Source: Pseudomonas putida (GTDB lineage: Bacteria; Pseudomonadota; Gammaproteobacteria; Pseudomonadales; Pseudomonadaceae). From it: 64,000 bases of DNA. The stretch lies in NCBI RefSeq assembly GCF_002025705.1, contig NZ_CP018846.1:1417501-1481500 (forward strand), read 5' to 3'. Positions 37,884 through 51,468 of this stretch are shown in pieces. Position 1 is the first letter of the stretch. Each line of letters opens with the position of its first letter. Made by a program: the position numbers and the translations under genes. The notes beneath the pieces were generated by a model. It was not told where the DNA came from, made no database searches, and saw nothing but the letters and a program-made list of their open reading frames with translations.

Positions 37884-39812
37884 TCACATGTCATCGAAGT
37901 ACCGCTCATGCCAGTCCACCAGAGGCTGCGGCACATTGAGCTTTTGCCCGTAGATCACCGAATACGACAGTACGTTCTGCACATATTGGCGCGTCTCGTC
38001 GAACGGAATCGATTCCACCCACACGTCGAAGCTCAGGTGCTTGGCGCCTTTCAGCCACTGCCGTACGCGCCCCGGGCCTGCGTTGTAGGCTGCGGAAGCC
38101 AGCACCCGGTTTCCATTGAACTGGCCGTGCACCTGGCTCAGGTAGGCCGCACCGACCTGAATGTTCTTCTCCGGGTTGAACATCTGCTGCGGCGAAGCCA
38201 GTGGGATGCTGAACTTGCGTGCGGTCTCCTTGGCGGTGGCGGGCATGACCTGCATCAGGCCGCTGGCACCGACGCTGGAACGGGCATCCTCCATGAAGGC
38301 GCTTTCCTGGCGGGTGATGGCAAACACCCAGCTCGAATGCAGCCCGCGCACCTTGGCCTCACGTACCAGGGTGTCGCGGTAGGCCATCGGGAAGCGGATA
38401 TCCAGGTCATCCCAGTACTGCGCCTGGCTGATGGTGCGGATGGCCGGGAAGTACCAATGCATGTCGTAGGCCAGGCGTGCCTGGGCGACCATCTCGTCGC
38501 GGGTGAAGTGGCGGCTCACGTGGTACCACTCGCGGCGGCCTTCGACGACCTGGCCGCGGGCGTGAAACTCCAGGGCGCGTTGGATGCCCGGGGTGTTGCG
38601 CACCTTGTTGACCAGTTGCGGGCTCAGCAACAGTGGCTTGTTGTTCAGTTGGTAAGGCGTTTTTGCCCGGTCAGCCGCGAGGAAGCCGTAGAAGTCACGC
38701 TCACGTGCCACGTTCTTGTACAGCAACGGCACCTGCGGGTTGGTCGGCTGGGCCAGTTCCAGGCTGCGGGCTTGCCAGTATTTCCAGCGGTTGCTGCTGG
38801 CAAGGTCCTGTGGCAGGCGCTTGGTGAGCTCGTAGGCGTCTTCCCAGCGGCCCAGGCGCAGCAACAGGCGCAGGCGCCATTCGCTGACCGTGTTGTCGCG
38901 CAGTTCGGGGTCGTAACGGGTCATCAGGTCAAGGGCGCGGGGGTCGTAACGACGTGCCAGGGTCAGGCCGATCTCGCGGGCGATGGCGACCTTCTCGTCG
39001 CGCGAGAAGTGCATGCGTTGGGCGTAGTCGTCGAGCATCTCCATGGCTCGATCGGGATCCTGCTTGGCCAGGCGGCGCAGGCCGAGGCTGACCACATCAG
39101 ACATGGCCTCGTTGGCCGGGGTAAAGCGCGAGGGCTGGTTGAGCAGTTCGGGCTTTTGCGCCACGTCGATCAGCAAGCGGCCCTGTGGCCCCAGTGTGGT
39201 CAGGCCCTGCACCATGTTGTTGGCCAGCGCGTAGTTGCGCGCCTGGGCCGCGAGCTTGGCACGGTTCCAGCGCTTGGCCTCGGTCAGCTGGCCTTCTGCG
39301 GCCCACATGCCGAACAGGGTGTCGCAGGCAGCCGGTTGCGACTTGCCGACGTTCCACAGTTTTTCGGCGCTGGCGAAACCTTCTGCACGTTGGCCGTGGC
39401 TCAACTGGTACTGGCCATTGAGGCAGTCCAGTTCGGTAAAGTTGAGCTTGGGGTCATAGTACTTGACGAAAGTGTTCCACTCGCCGCGTTCGGCCAGCCA
39501 GCGCAGCCAGCGCAATTTCATCCAGTTGGCCTGGGGCAGGTCGCCATGCTTGGCCAGGAAACCTTCGATTTCCTCGTTGCTGGCACTCTTCAGGCGCGCG
39601 GTCAGTTCGTCGTATGCCAGGTATGGCGTGAGCGGGTAGTCGCGCAGTGCCTGGCTATAGCGCAGGTAAGGGCCTTTGTCGCCCTTGGCCAGTGCACGCT
39701 TGGCCTCGTCGTAGTACTGGCGTTGCTGGGAAAGGTCGATGGCCTGCGCCGCATTGGCGGTGGCGGCAGTAAGCAGCAGGCAGGAAGCAATCTGTAACAG
39801 GCGGCTGCGCAT
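37884..39812 (-). CDS. slt: soluble lytic murein transglycosylase
   Basis: Periplasmic peptidoglycan lytic transglycosylase of the Slt70 type, 642 aa. Signal peptide (about 1-24, ending ANAAQA), a long alpha-superhelical U-domain, and a C-terminal SLT catalytic domain with catalytic Glu503 (TRQESAFMEDARSSVGASGL then MQVMPATAKETA), followed by VLASAAYNAGPGRVRQW. Releases 1,6-anhydromuropeptides. The ATG at 39810-39812 starts the signal peptide; a further ATG upstream lacks a site. Divergent from uup. Confidence 0.95.
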   Translation of the reverse strand: MRSRLLQIASCLLLTAATANAAQAIDLSQQRQYYDEAKRALAKGDKGPYLRYSQALRDYPLTPYLAYDELTARLKSASNEEIEGFLAKHGDLPQANWMKLRWLRWLAERGEWNTFVKYYDPKLNFTELDCLNGQYQLSHGQRAEGFASAEKLWNVGKSQPAACDTLFGMWAAEGQLTEAKRWNRAKLAAQARNYALANNMVQGLTTLGPQGRLLIDVAQKPELLNQPSRFTPANEAMSDVVSLGLRRLAKQDPDRAMEMLDDYAQRMHFSRDEKVAIAREIGLTLARRYDPRALDLMTRYDPELRDNTVSEWRLRLLLRLGRWEDAYELTKRLPQDLASSNRWKYWQARSLELAQPTNPQVPLLYKNVARERDFYGFLAADRAKTPYQLNNKPLLLSPQLVNKVRNTPGIQRALEFHARGQVVEGRREWYHVSRHFTRDEMVAQARLAYDMHWYFPAIRTISQAQYWDDLDIRFPMAYRDTLVREAKVRGLHSSWVFAITRQESAFMEDARSSVGASGLMQVMPATAKETARKFSIPLASPQQMFNPEKNIQVGAAYLSQVHGQFNGNRVLASAAYNAGPGRVRQWLKGAKHLSFDVWVESIPFDETRQYVQNVLSYSVIYGQKLNVPQPLVDWHERYFDDM

Positions 39813-40034
39813 GATACGTCCGGGCAGTTGAACCATGGGGAAGTGACGGCGAAGCCAGCACTGTTGAAATTTGATTGCCTTAGCTTAGCCGTTTGCTGGC
39901 GGCGGGTGATAGCGCTGTGCTTGTAACCGGGCATTAACACCGACCGGGCGTCGCCAAGCCCCTGTGCGGTAGTCAACTTAATGCCGGAAAGGGCCAAGTC
40001 AGGTAGAATGCGCGCCCGCTTTCTGGAGACGAAC

Positions 40035-41963
<1,929 letters not shown>

Positions 41964-41972
41964 TTGGCCCTC

Positions 41973-42076
41973 ACAGGCCTATTCGCGGGCAAGCCCGCTC
42001 CCACAGAGATTGCGAAAGCCTGAGGGCTGTGCAGTGCCTGTGGGGGCTGGCTTGCCCGCGAAGAGGCCGGTATAGG
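41973..42076. repeat. REP pair, inverted
   Basis: CAGGCCTATTCGCGGGCAAG then CCCGCTCCCACAG (41973-42005), and CTGTGGGGGCTGGCTTGCCC then GCGAAGAGGCC (42038-42069). Sits between convergent uup and the Usp gene. Confidence 0.88.
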
Positions 42077-42081
42077 CTTAA

Positions 42082-42522
42082 TCACTCTTTCTTCAGCAGT
42101 CGCACCGCCAGCACATCGCACGGCGCCCCATGCAGCACGTCATTGGCAGTGGAGCCCAGCAGCAATGCCAGGCCATGCCGGCCATGGCTGCCCACCACGA
42201 TCAGGTCGCACTCCTGCTCCTTGGCCAACTGGTGAATTTCCTGGCGCGGCTGGCCGTAGGTCAGGTGCGAATCACCACGGTTGATGTCTGGGTACTTATT
42301 GAACAGGCGATCCATGCGCTCCTTGGCCTGGTCGAACTGTTGCTGTTGCAGTTGCGACAGGTCCATCGGCACATCGCCGCCAAAGGCCATGGCCATTGGT
42401 TCGACGATATGCACCAGCGAGACCTTGGCATTCGACGGTGCCGCCAGCGCCATGGCACGTTTGATCACCGGGTCGCATTCTTCGGTAAGGTCGACAGCGA
42501 CCAGAAGATGTTCGTAGGACAT
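42082..42522 (-). CDS. universal stress protein (UspA family)
   Basis: Single-domain Usp of 146 aa: MSYEHLLVAVDLTEECD then VSLVHIVEP and, near the C-terminus, the ATP-binding loop VVGSHGRHGLALLLGSTANDV (G-2x-G-9x-G-S/T). The ATG at 42520-42522 follows AGGAG. It is induced by stress in related bacteria; target unknown. Convergent with uup. Confidence 0.93.
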   Translation of the reverse strand: MSYEHLLVAVDLTEECDPVIKRAMALAAPSNAKVSLVHIVEPMAMAFGGDVPMDLSQLQQQQFDQAKERMDRLFNKYPDINRGDSHLTYGQPRQEIHQLAKEQECDLIVVGSHGRHGLALLLGSTANDVLHGAPCDVLAVRLLKKE

Positions 42523-42632
42523 GAGCTGTACTCCTGACAATCGCGATAGTAGAAGTATGGTCGCTTTCCGGCAGGTCATCCGTGAATACTGAGTAACCCG
42601 CTCATTTGCAACGCTTTATGGAATCTACAGAT

Positions 42633-43070
42633 ATGACGGTATGGCTGGTGGTGTCAATCCTTGCGCTGATTCTCAGTCCGCTTTCCTGGTTGCGGCTGTC
42701 GCGCAAGCAGGGGCAGCAGATGAACTTGCGCCTGGAGGCGCGGCGCATGGGCCTGGCCATGCAGCTGGCACCGCAGCAATGGCCGCACTGGCTGCAAACG
42801 GAGCCGCCTAGCCCGTGCCCGCAGTACCATCGCGGCCGCCGTCGGGGGCATGAGGACAGCTGGTGCTACTGGCAGGTCAGCCCCGGCGTGTGGTGGAACC
42901 AGTGGAAGGAGGTGTGCGAGGAGCCGCGCCTGAACGAGGTGTTCGCGCGCTTGCCAGAGACCGTGTACAAGGTCGAGGCCGACAAGCGCATGATTGCCCT
43001 GTACTGGAGCGAGCGCGGTGATGAATCTGTATTGCAGGATATTGCCCACGCCTTCGATACCCTCGCTTGA
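42633..43070 (+). CDS. small membrane-anchored protein, unknown
   Basis: Protein of 145 aa: an N-terminal membrane helix (VWLVVSILALILSPLSWL, residues 3-20), then a basic, tryptophan-rich cytoplasmic or periplasmic region (WQVSPGVWWNQWKEV, about 80-95). Not recognised. ATG 42633 starts M-T-V-W; ATG 42618 is possible and neither has a strong Shine-Dalgarno. A strong terminator follows 11 bp after the stop, so it is likely a real single-gene unit. Confidence 0.75.
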   Translation: MTVWLVVSILALILSPLSWLRLSRKQGQQMNLRLEARRMGLAMQLAPQQWPHWLQTEPPSPCPQYHRGRRRGHEDSWCYWQVSPGVWWNQWKEVCEEPRLNEVFARLPETVYKVEADKRMIALYWSERGDESVLQDIAHAFDTLA

Positions 43071-43080
43071 TCGCCCATAA

Positions 43081-43124
43081 CGACAAAGCGGCAACCCGGT
43101 AGCTACCAGGTTGCCGCTTTGTCG
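43081..43124 (+). terminator. strong hairpin terminator
   Basis: 16-bp perfect stem CGACAAAGCGGCAACC / GGTTGCCGCTTTGTCG with a 12-nt loop, then TTTCTG. Ends the unknown membrane protein transcript. Confidence 0.85.
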
Positions 43125-43542
43125 TTTCTGCAGCGCAGAAAAGGCCAGGCAGGCCGGGAAATTCTTGAATCCAGTCGCAGTGTAGCCATTCCCTGGCCGG
43201 TTGCATGAAAAAAATGCAGCGCCGGCCGTTTCCCTGTGGTCAATCGCTGACATGAATGATCGGCGATCACTGTCATCATGTTTTGCCCTCCGGCGATACA
43301 AAATGACTGGAAAGTCGCGTTTTCACCCCGTTCGGGAGCATTTGACAACGCCGATCTTTTCGGAGAATGTGTGCATACCCAAATCAAACGGGCGTATGAA
43401 TTGAGCGTTTGTATGTCATACCGCTCATACAGAATCCCGACTATCGCGCTGACGGGTGTGCCTGGGGCAAGGGCGGCAAGGCCTGCTTTTCCACCAGCGA
43501 TCGGCGTGTACAGTTCAGCTTCCATATCGTGGAGATCAGTTG
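43125..43542. other. long upstream region of fadB
   Basis: About 420 bp with no gene. Near the 3' end two 5-bp half-sites of the PsrA motif are inverted (CAAAC at 43385-43389, GTTTG at 43407-43411) but 17 bp apart instead of 2-4. A GTATGTCATAC inverted repeat lies at 43411-43421. The upstream part is featureless. Confidence 0.5.
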
Positions 43543-45690
43543 ATGATTTACGAAGGTAAAGCCATCACGGTTAAGGCTCTTGAAAGCGGCATCGTCGAAC
43601 TGAAGTTCGACCTCAAGGGTGAGTCCGTCAACAAGTTCAATCGCCTGACCCTGGAAGAGCTGCGCCAGGCTGTCGACGCCATCAAGGCCGACGCCTCGGT
43701 GAAAGGCGTGATTGTCAGCAGTGGCAAGGACGTGTTCATCGTCGGCGCCGACATCACCGAATTCGTCGACAATTTCAAGCTGCCCGAGGCCGAGCTGGTT
43801 GCCGGCAACCTGGAAGCCAACCGCATCTTCAACGCCTTCGAAGACCTCGAAGTGCCGACCGTGGCGGCCATCAACGGCATCGCCCTGGGTGGCGGCCTGG
43901 AAATGTGCCTGGCAGCCGACTACCGGGTCATGTCCACCAGCGCCAAGATCGGCCTGCCGGAAGTCAAGCTGGGCATCTACCCAGGCTTCGGCGGCACCGT
44001 GCGCCTGCCGCGCCTGATCGGCTCGGACAACGCCATCGAGTGGATCGCCGCCGGCAAGGAAAACCGTGCCGAAGACGCCCTGAAAGTCGGCGCCGTCGAT
44101 GCCGTGGTCGCCCCTGAGCTGCTGCAGGCCGGTGCCCTGGACCTGATCAAGCGCGCCATCAGCGGCGAGCTGGACTACAAGGCCAAGCGCCAGCCCAAGC
44201 TGGAAAAACTCAAGCTCAACGCCATCGAGCAGATGATGGCCTTCGAGACCGCCAAGGGCTTCGTCGCTGGCCAGGCCGGCCCGAACTACCCGGCGCCGGT
44301 CGAAGCCATCAAGAGCATCCAGAAGGCCGCCAACTTCGGTCGCGACAAGGCTCTGGAAGTCGAAGCCGCAGGTTTTGCCAAGCTGGCCAAGACCTCGGTA
44401 GCCGAAAGCCTGATCGGCCTGTTCCTGAATGACCAGGAACTCAAGCGCAAGGCCAAGGCGCATGACGAGATCGCCCACGACGTGAAGCAGGCCGCCGTGC
44501 TCGGCGCCGGCATCATGGGTGGCGGCATTGCCTACCAGTCGGCGGTCAAGGGCACCCCGATCCTGATGAAGGACATTCGCGAGGAAGCCATCCAGCTGGG
44601 CCTGAACGAGGCCTCCAAGCTGCTCGGCAACCGTGTCGAGAAAGGCCGCCTGACCCCGGCGAAAATGGCCGAGGCACTCAATGCCATTCGCCCGACCCTG
44701 TCGTATGGCGACTTCGCCAACGTCGACATCGTCGTCGAAGCCGTGGTCGAGAACCCGAAGGTCAAGCAGGCCGTGCTGGCCGAAGTGGAAGGCCAGGTGA
44801 AAGAAGATGCGATCCTCGCATCCAACACCTCGACAATTTCCATCAACCTGCTGGCCAAGGCGCTCAAGCGCCCGGAAAACTTCGTCGGCATGCACTTCTT
44901 CAACCCTGTGCACATGATGCCGCTGGTGGAAGTGATCCGTGGCGAGAAGTCCAGTGAAGTGGCTGTCGCCACCACCGTGGCCTACGCCAAGAAAATGGGC
45001 AAGAACCCGATCGTGGTCAACGACTGCCCGGGGTTCCTGGTCAACCGTGTGCTGTTCCCTTACTTCGGCGGTTTCGCCAAGCTGGTCAGCGCTGGTGTCG
45101 ACTTCGTGCGCATTGACAAGGTCATGGAGAAGTTCGGCTGGCCGATGGGCCCGGCCTACCTGATGGACGTGGTCGGCATCGACACCGGCCACCACGGCCG
45201 CGACGTGATGGCCGAAGGTTTCCCGGACCGCATGAAGGACGAGCGTCGCTCGGCCGTCGATGCCCTGTACGAGGCCAACCGCCTGGGCCAGAAGAACGGC
45301 AAGGGCTTCTACGCCTACGAGACTGACAAGCGCGGCAAGCCGAAGAAAGTCTTCGATGCCACCGTGCTGGATGTGCTCAAGCCGATCGTCTTCGAGCAGC
45401 GTGAAGTGACCGATGAAGACATCATCAACTGGATGATGGTGCCACTGTGCCTGGAGACCGTGCGCTGCCTGGAAGACGGCATCGTCGAAACCGCCGCCGA
45501 AGCTGACATGGGCCTGGTCTATGGCATTGGGTTCCCTCCATTCCGGGGTGGTGCACTGCGCTACATCGACTTGATCGGTGTGGCCGAATTCGTTGCCCTG
45601 GCCGACCAGTACGCCGACCTGGGGCCGCTGTACCACCCGACCGCGAAGCTGCGTGAAATGGCCAAGAACGGCCAGCGCTTCTTCAACTGA
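43543..45690 (+). CDS. fadB: fatty acid oxidation complex alpha subunit FadB
   Basis: Multifunctional enzyme of 715 aa: enoyl-CoA hydratase/isomerase (1-190; [20 protein letters not shown] and [20 protein letters not shown] carry the catalytic Glu pair), and 3-hydroxyacyl-CoA dehydrogenase (about 310-700; NAD motif [13 protein letters not shown], and catalytic His in [15 protein letters not shown]). With FadA it forms the beta-oxidation complex. ATG 43543 follows GGAGA and starts M-I-Y-E-G-K-A. The gene is 31 bp before fadA, same operon. In P. aeruginosa PsrA represses fadBA. Confidence 0.97.
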   Translation: MIYEGKAITVKALESGIVELKFDLKGESVNKFNRLTLEELRQAVDAIKADASVKGVIVSSGKDVFIVGADITEFVDNFKLPEAELVAGNLEANRIFNAFEDLEVPTVAAINGIALGGGLEMCLAADYRVMSTSAKIGLPEVKLGIYPGFGGTVRLPRLIGSDNAIEWIAAGKENRAEDALKVGAVDAVVAPELLQAGALDLIKRAISGELDYKAKRQPKLEKLKLNAIEQMMAFETAKGFVAGQAGPNYPAPVEAIKSIQKAANFGRDKALEVEAAGFAKLAKTSVAESLIGLFLNDQELKRKAKAHDEIAHDVKQAAVLGAGIMGGGIAYQSAVKGTPILMKDIREEAIQLGLNEASKLLGNRVEKGRLTPAKMAEALNAIRPTLSYGDFANVDIVVEAVVENPKVKQAVLAEVEGQVKEDAILASNTSTISINLLAKALKRPENFVGMHFFNPVHMMPLVEVIRGEKSSEVAVATTVAYAKKMGKNPIVVNDCPGFLVNRVLFPYFGGFAKLVSAGVDFVRIDKVMEKFGWPMGPAYLMDVVGIDTGHHGRDVMAEGFPDRMKDERRSAVDALYEANRLGQKNGKGFYAYETDKRGKPKKVFDATVLDVLKPIVFEQREVTDEDIINWMMVPLCLETVRCLEDGIVETAAEADMGLVYGIGFPPFRGGALRYIDLIGVAEFVALADQYADLGPLYHPTAKLREMAKNGQRFFN

Positions 45691-45706
45691 GTGGTCAACG
45701 AGCTAG

Positions 45707-46897
<1,191 letters not shown>

Positions 46898-46916
46898 TCG
46901 CGTAGCGGGACAGCAG

Positions 46917-46947
46917 CCGGGGCCTTGTGCCCCGGTTTTTGTTTTTT
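46917..46947 (+). terminator. fadBA terminator
   Basis: CCGGGGC-CTTGT-GCCCCGG followed by TTTTTGTTTTTT, 20 bp after the fadA stop. Confidence 0.9.
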
Positions 46948-46976
46948 ACAGAATTTGTTTCAAGAGGAAGGGCGAC

Positions 46977-47228
46977 ATGCAGATACAACCAGGCGTTTAC
47001 CGGCATTACAAAGGGCCTGAGTACCGTGTCTTCAGTGTTGCACGGCACTCCGAGAACGAAGAGTGGATGGTCTTCTACCAATGCCTGTATGGTGATTACA
47101 GCTTCTGGGTGAGGCCGCTTGCGATGTTCCAGGAGTCCGTCGAGGTTGACGGCGAGCAGGTGCCGCGCTTTGCTTTGGTCAAGGCCGAAGAAGGGCTGCC
47201 TGAGCTGTCTGGCAAGTCGCAAGCGTGA
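46977..47228 (+). CDS. DUF1653 protein
   Basis: Protein of 83 aa, single DUF1653 domain: PGVYRHYKGPEYRVF and EWMVFYQCLYGDYSFWVRPLAMFQ are the family's hallmark. The ATG follows AAGAGGAAGG. It is placed between fadBA and topA; function unknown. Small soluble. Confidence 0.9.
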   Translation: MQIQPGVYRHYKGPEYRVFSVARHSENEEWMVFYQCLYGDYSFWVRPLAMFQESVEVDGEQVPRFALVKAEEGLPELSGKSQA

Positions 47229-47328
47229 TCGACCACGCTTGACCTCTCTCTTTCGCCACTATATATAGCGGTGCCGCGTCCGGCACCTGACGCGTTTTTC
47301 ATCTTCAGATTCAGGAATACTCCGATCC

Positions 47329-49941
47329 ATGGGCAAATCGCTGGTCATTGTGGAATCCCCGGCCAAGGCCAAGACCATCAACAAGTACCTGGGCAACCAG
47401 TACGTGGTGAAGTCGAGTATCGGCCATATCCGAGACCTCCCCACCAGCGGTTCGGCCAGCGCAAGCAAAGAGCCGGCCGCCAAGCGTGGCAAGGCCGCTG
47501 CGGGTGAGGCTCCGGCGCTGTCGCCGAAAGAGAAGGCCCGTCGCCAGCTGGTGGCGCGCATGGGCGTCGACCCCGAACACGGCTGGAAGGCCAAGTACGA
47601 GATCCTTCCCGGCAAGGAAAAGGTGATCGAAGAGCTGCGCCGCCTGGCCAAGGATGCCGACACCATCTATCTCGCAACCGACTTGGATCGCGAAGGGGAA
47701 GCCATTGCCTGGCACCTGCGCGAAGCCATCGGTGGTGACGACACCCGCTACAAGCGCGTGGTGTTCAACGAAATTACCAAGAAGGCGATCCAGGAAGCGT
47801 TCTCGCAGCCTGGCGAGCTGGACATCGACCGGGTCAACGCCCAGCAGGCGCGGCGCTTCCTTGATCGCGTGGTGGGCTACATGGTTTCGCCGCTGCTGTG
47901 GGCCAAGATCGCCCGTGGCCTGTCTGCCGGCCGTGTGCAGTCGGTGGCGGTGAAGCTGGTGGTCGAGCGTGAGCGCGAGATCCGTGCCTTCGTACCGGAA
48001 GAGTACTGGGAAGTGCACGCCGACCTCGGTACGGCCAAGAACGCCAAGGTACGTTTCGAGGTGTCGCGCGAGAAGGGCGAAGCCTTCAAGCCGCTGAACG
48101 AAGCCCAGGCCATGGCCGCGCTGGAGAAGCTCAAGGCTTCCAGCTACAGCGTGATCAAGCGCGAAGACCGCCCGACCAGCAGCAAGCCGTCGGCCCCGTT
48201 CATCACCTCCACCCTGCAGCAAGCTGCCAGCAACCGCCTGGGCTTCGGGGTGAAGAAGACCATGATGATGGCCCAGCGTCTGTACGAAGCGGGTTACATC
48301 ACCTACATGCGTACCGACTCGACCAACCTGTCGGCCGATGCCCTGGACATGGCGCGCAGCTACATCGAGCGCGAGTTCGGCAAGCAGTACCTGCCGGAAG
48401 CCCCGCTGGTATATGGCAGCAAGGAAGGCGCCCAGGAAGCGCACGAGGCGATTCGCCCTTCCGACGTCAACACGCACCCGACCAAGCTCAGCGGTATGGA
48501 GCGGGACGCTGAGCGCCTGTACGAGCTGATCTGGCGCCAGTTCCTGGCCTGCCAGATGCCGCCAGCGCAGTATCTGTCCACCAGTGTCACCGTGGCCGCT
48601 GGCGACTTCGAGCTGCGTGCCAAGGGCCGCATCCTCAAGTTCGACGGTTACACCCGTGTACTGCCGCAACAGAGCAAGCCCGGCGAAGACGATGTGCTGC
48701 CGGAAATGGCCCAGGGCGAAGCGCTCAAGCTGATTCAGCTCGACCCGAGCCAGCACTTCACCAAACCGCCAGCGCGCTTCACCGAAGCCAGCCTGGTCAA
48801 GGAAATGGAAAAGCGCGGCATCGGCCGCCCGTCGACCTATGCGGCGATCATTTCCACCATCCAGGACCGCGGTTACGTCACCCTGCACAATCGCCGCTTC
48901 TACTCCGAGAAGATGGGCGACATCGTTACCGAGCGCCTGTCGGAAAGCTTCTCCAACCTGATGGACTACGGCTTCACTGCCGGCATGGAGGAGAACCTCG
49001 ACGACGTGGCCCAGGGCGAGCGCGACTGGAAAAACGTACTCGATGAGTTCTACGGTGACTTCAGCAAGAAACTGCTGACCGCAGAGTCTGCCGAAAACGG
49101 CATGCGTGCCAACCAGCCGACCATGACCAACATTCCGTGCAAGGAATGCGGCCGGCCGATGATGATCCGCACCGCTTCCACTGGTGTGTTCCTCGGTTGC
49201 TCGGGTTACAGCCTGCCGCCGAAAGAACGCTGCAAGGCCACCGTGAACCTGGTGCCGGGTGATGAAATTGCCGCGGACGACGAGGGTGAGTCGGAATCGC
49301 GCGTGCTGCTGGGCAAGCATCGCTGCCCGATCTGCGCCACGGCGATGGATGCCTACCTGTTGGACGAGAAGCACAAGCTGCACATCTGCGGTAATAACCC
49401 GGATTGCGCTGGCTACGAGATCGAAGAGGGCAGCTACCGCATCAAGGGCTACGAAGGGCCGAGCCTGGAGTGCGACAAGTGCGGCAGCGAAATGCAGCTC
49501 AAGACGGGCCGTTTCGGCAAGTTCTTCGGTTGCACCAACCCTGCGTGCAAGAACACTCGCAAGCTGCTCAAGAGCGGTGAGGCGGCGCCACCTAAGATGG
49601 ACAAGGTGGAGATGCCGGAGCTCAAGTGCGAGAAGGTCGACGACACCTACGTGCTGCGTGACGGCGCTTCGGGGCTGTTCCTGGCTGCCAGCCAGTTCCC
49701 GAAAAACCGCGAAACCCGTGCGCCGCTGGTGCTGGAAATCGTGCCGCACAAGCATGAGATCGATCCGAAGTACCACTTCCTGTGTGATGCGCCACAGAAA
49801 GACCCGGAAGGGCGCCCGGCGGTGATTCGTTACAGCCGCAAGACCAAGGAGCAGTACGTGCAGTCCGAGGTCGATGGCAAGCCGACTGGCTGGAAGGCGT
49901 TCTACGACGGTGGTGCGTGGAAGGTTGAAGACAAGCGCTGA
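47329..49941 (+). CDS. topA: DNA topoisomerase I
   Basis: Type IA topoisomerase of 870 aa relaxing negatively supercoiled DNA. TOPRIM at the N-terminus ([13 protein letters not shown], acidic residues in [10 protein letters not shown]), active-site Tyr326 in [12 protein letters not shown], and C-terminal zinc-ribbon repeats with CX2C pairs ([24 protein letters not shown]), followed by a basic tail. The start is preceded by a weak site. It heads a segment topA - DUF6586 - small gene. Confidence 0.97.
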   Translation: MGKSLVIVESPAKAKTINKYLGNQYVVKSSIGHIRDLPTSGSASASKEPAAKRGKAAAGEAPALSPKEKARRQLVARMGVDPEHGWKAKYEILPGKEKVIEELRRLAKDADTIYLATDLDREGEAIAWHLREAIGGDDTRYKRVVFNEITKKAIQEAFSQPGELDIDRVNAQQARRFLDRVVGYMVSPLLWAKIARGLSAGRVQSVAVKLVVEREREIRAFVPEEYWEVHADLGTAKNAKVRFEVSREKGEAFKPLNEAQAMAALEKLKASSYSVIKREDRPTSSKPSAPFITSTLQQAASNRLGFGVKKTMMMAQRLYEAGYITYMRTDSTNLSADALDMARSYIEREFGKQYLPEAPLVYGSKEGAQEAHEAIRPSDVNTHPTKLSGMERDAERLYELIWRQFLACQMPPAQYLSTSVTVAAGDFELRAKGRILKFDGYTRVLPQQSKPGEDDVLPEMAQGEALKLIQLDPSQHFTKPPARFTEASLVKEMEKRGIGRPSTYAAIISTIQDRGYVTLHNRRFYSEKMGDIVTERLSESFSNLMDYGFTAGMEENLDDVAQGERDWKNVLDEFYGDFSKKLLTAESAENGMRANQPTMTNIPCKECGRPMMIRTASTGVFLGCSGYSLPPKERCKATVNLVPGDEIAADDEGESESRVLLGKHRCPICATAMDAYLLDEKHKLHICGNNPDCAGYEIEEGSYRIKGYEGPSLECDKCGSEMQLKTGRFGKFFGCTNPACKNTRKLLKSGEAAPPKMDKVEMPELKCEKVDDTYVLRDGASGLFLAASQFPKNRETRAPLVLEIVPHKHEIDPKYHFLCDAPQKDPEGRPAVIRYSRKTKEQYVQSEVDGKPTGWKAFYDGGAWKVEDKR

Positions 49942-49960
49942 TCCGTCAGTGCTTTAATTG

Positions 49961-50089
49961 GGGCCGCTTCGCGGCCCTTCGCGGCCCTTCGCGGGCAAGC
50001 CCGCTCCCACAGGGATAGCACCAGTCCGCAAGGCGGTGCCGTACTTGTGGGGGCGGGCTTGCCCGCGAAGGGGCGCAAAGCGGCCCCAA
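49961..50089. repeat. REP cluster (GCGGGCAAGCCCGC type)
   Basis: GGGGCCGCTTCGCGGCCC repeated, then TTCGCGGGCAAGCCCGCTCC and its inverse GGGCGGGCTTGCCCGCGAAG, ending GCGGCCCC: a closed palindromic set between topA and the DUF6586 gene. Confidence 0.88.
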
Positions 50090-50139
50090 TCATTTATGAT
50101 GCAGTCATTCGCCTTGCAGCCTATGGGAGGTCATTCGAA

Positions 50140-50655
50140 ATGGCCCAGGAACTCTACACTCGCACCAACCAGAAACTGTTCTTCGCAGGGCTTGCCCTCG
50201 AGTCGATGGGCAAGGCCGAACAGAGCCAGGCCATGAATGCTCAAGGCCTGGTCCAGGCCGAGCGAGAGTCGGCGCTGTTCCACCTGTACGGTGCGCTGCT
50301 GGGGCTGTGTCATGAAATAGGTGGCTTCTACCGCTTGCCCGTGGTGGCTACAGTCGAGCAGGCGCTCGCCGATGATGCGCTGAACACCATCGCCATACCT
50401 GAAGTCGCGGAAATGCTCGAGCTGGTTCGCCAGCGCGAAACCTGGTTGGCGCAATTACTCAGTGCTTATGCCGATTTGTTCCGACCACCGGTCGCGAAAA
50501 AAACGCCAAAAACCGACGTCACCCAACCGCTGATTCAGGCCGTCAACCTTGATGAGCCCGAGCATCCAGGGTTGTCGAAGGATGAGCTGGAAAGCTGGCG
50601 CAATAACCTCAAAGGCTTGGTGAGGCGTTTCCGCGACGCGTTGAGTGAGTGCTGA
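50140..50655 (+). CDS. DUF6586 family protein
   Basis: Soluble helical protein of 171 aa, in the position occupied by PA3010 in P. aeruginosa. N-terminus MAQELYTRTNQKLFFAGLAL; coiled-coil-like helices to about residue 150. The ATG at 50140 follows GGGAGG. No catalytic motif. Function unknown; conserved downstream of topA. Confidence 0.85.
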   Translation: MAQELYTRTNQKLFFAGLALESMGKAEQSQAMNAQGLVQAERESALFHLYGALLGLCHEIGGFYRLPVVATVEQALADDALNTIAIPEVAEMLELVRQRETWLAQLLSAYADLFRPPVAKKTPKTDVTQPLIQAVNLDEPEHPGLSKDELESWRNNLKGLVRRFRDALSEC

Positions 50656-50705
50656 CAGCTGCAGTGGCTGGTACACTAACGGCCTTTCGTGGAGAACTGC
50701 CCTAT

Positions 50706-50939
50706 ATGTCTACGTCGTTTCTGGAAATTGTCGAGTTGCCTGATGGCCGTATCGAGCTGCGTCGCGCCGAGGATGAAGGCTCCCTGGTAACCCTGGATTT
50801 CTCGGAAGACGCGAAGGCGTTCCTGCAGGGTCAACATGTCGAAGTCGCCAAGGCCATGCTGAGCGTTGGTGTGCAGATGGCAGGTCGCCTGGTGGATGGT
50901 GAGCTGGAGCGCGACGAAGGGCCGCGCGTGCTGCACTAA
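50706..50939 (+). CDS. small conserved protein, unknown
   Basis: Acidic protein of 77 aa (MSTSFLEIVELPDGRIELRR; VEVAKAMLSVGVQMAG). In the slot between topA/DUF6586 and sulA that P. aeruginosa fills with PA3009, so conserved. No motif I recognise. GTGGAGAA lies 13 nt before the ATG. The stop is followed by the sulA tail hairpin. Confidence 0.8.
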   Translation: MSTSFLEIVELPDGRIELRRAEDEGSLVTLDFSEDAKAFLQGQHVEVAKAMLSVGVQMAGRLVDGELERDEGPRVLH

Positions 50940-50965
50940 AGAGTCCGCTTGCACTGCTTCACAGG

Positions 50966-51005
50966 CAAAGCCTGAACATCAGCCGAGGCGGATGTTCAGG
51001 CTTTG
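50966..51005. other. hairpin overlapping the sulA 3' end
   Basis: 15-bp perfect stem CAAAGCCTGAACATC / GATGTTCAGGCTTTG with loop AGCCGAGGCG. The right arm is the last codons of sulA, the left lies beyond its stop. No U-tract on either side; it could act as a barrier between the convergent genes. Confidence 0.75.
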
Positions 51006-51455
51006 TGCATTTCCGGCACTGGCTGCGCGTACCAGTTGTTGGCGGGAGGTAGCGTTGACGCTGCCCAGCCAGCTGACCACGGTGTGGCTTAGGCCCAGGC
51101 GCAGTACTTCGCAGGCCAGTTGCAGTGCGCTCTGATTGCTACGGGGATGCAGCAGCAGGATCCGTTCGCGGTTGAGCCCTGCATCGCGCAGCCAGGCTTG
51201 GGTCAGGCTGGCAGGCGGGGCGATCAGTGTCAGCCAGCGGGCTTCCTGCTCTTCGCTCAACTCGCGCAGGACTGGGGCCAGCAGGCTCTGGCAATGTTCG
51301 GGGGCGCCACGCAGGGACAGTTCGCTGAACAGCTCCGGATGGCTGCTTTTGCTTGCCTGCTCGCTGGCCTTCAGGCCTGGCAGTACCGGCTGTGCGAGGA
51401 ACGCTTCGAACAGTGGAAGCTGGACCTGCTGATGTGCTTGGATGGACTGCTGCAT
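50979..51455 (-). CDS. sulA: SOS cell-division inhibitor SulA
   Basis: 158 aa, SulA family: it blocks FtsZ assembly after DNA damage. The segment RWLTLIAPPASLTQAWLRDA and the C-terminal half with HTVVSWLGSV match Pseudomonas SulA. The ATG at 51453-51455 follows a strong AGGAGG, only 13 nt after the lexA stop, so it is transcribed from the lexA promoter and its two LexA boxes. The frame is open 12 codons upstream inside lexA. Confidence 0.92.
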   Translation of the reverse strand: MQQSIQAHQQVQLPLFEAFLAQPVLPGLKASEQASKSSHPELFSELSLRGAPEHCQSLLAPVLRELSEEQEARWLTLIAPPASLTQAWLRDAGLNRERILLLHPRSNQSALQLACEVLRLGLSHTVVSWLGSVNATSRQQLVRAASAGNAQSLNIRLG

Positions 51456-51468
51456 GACGCCTCCTGGA

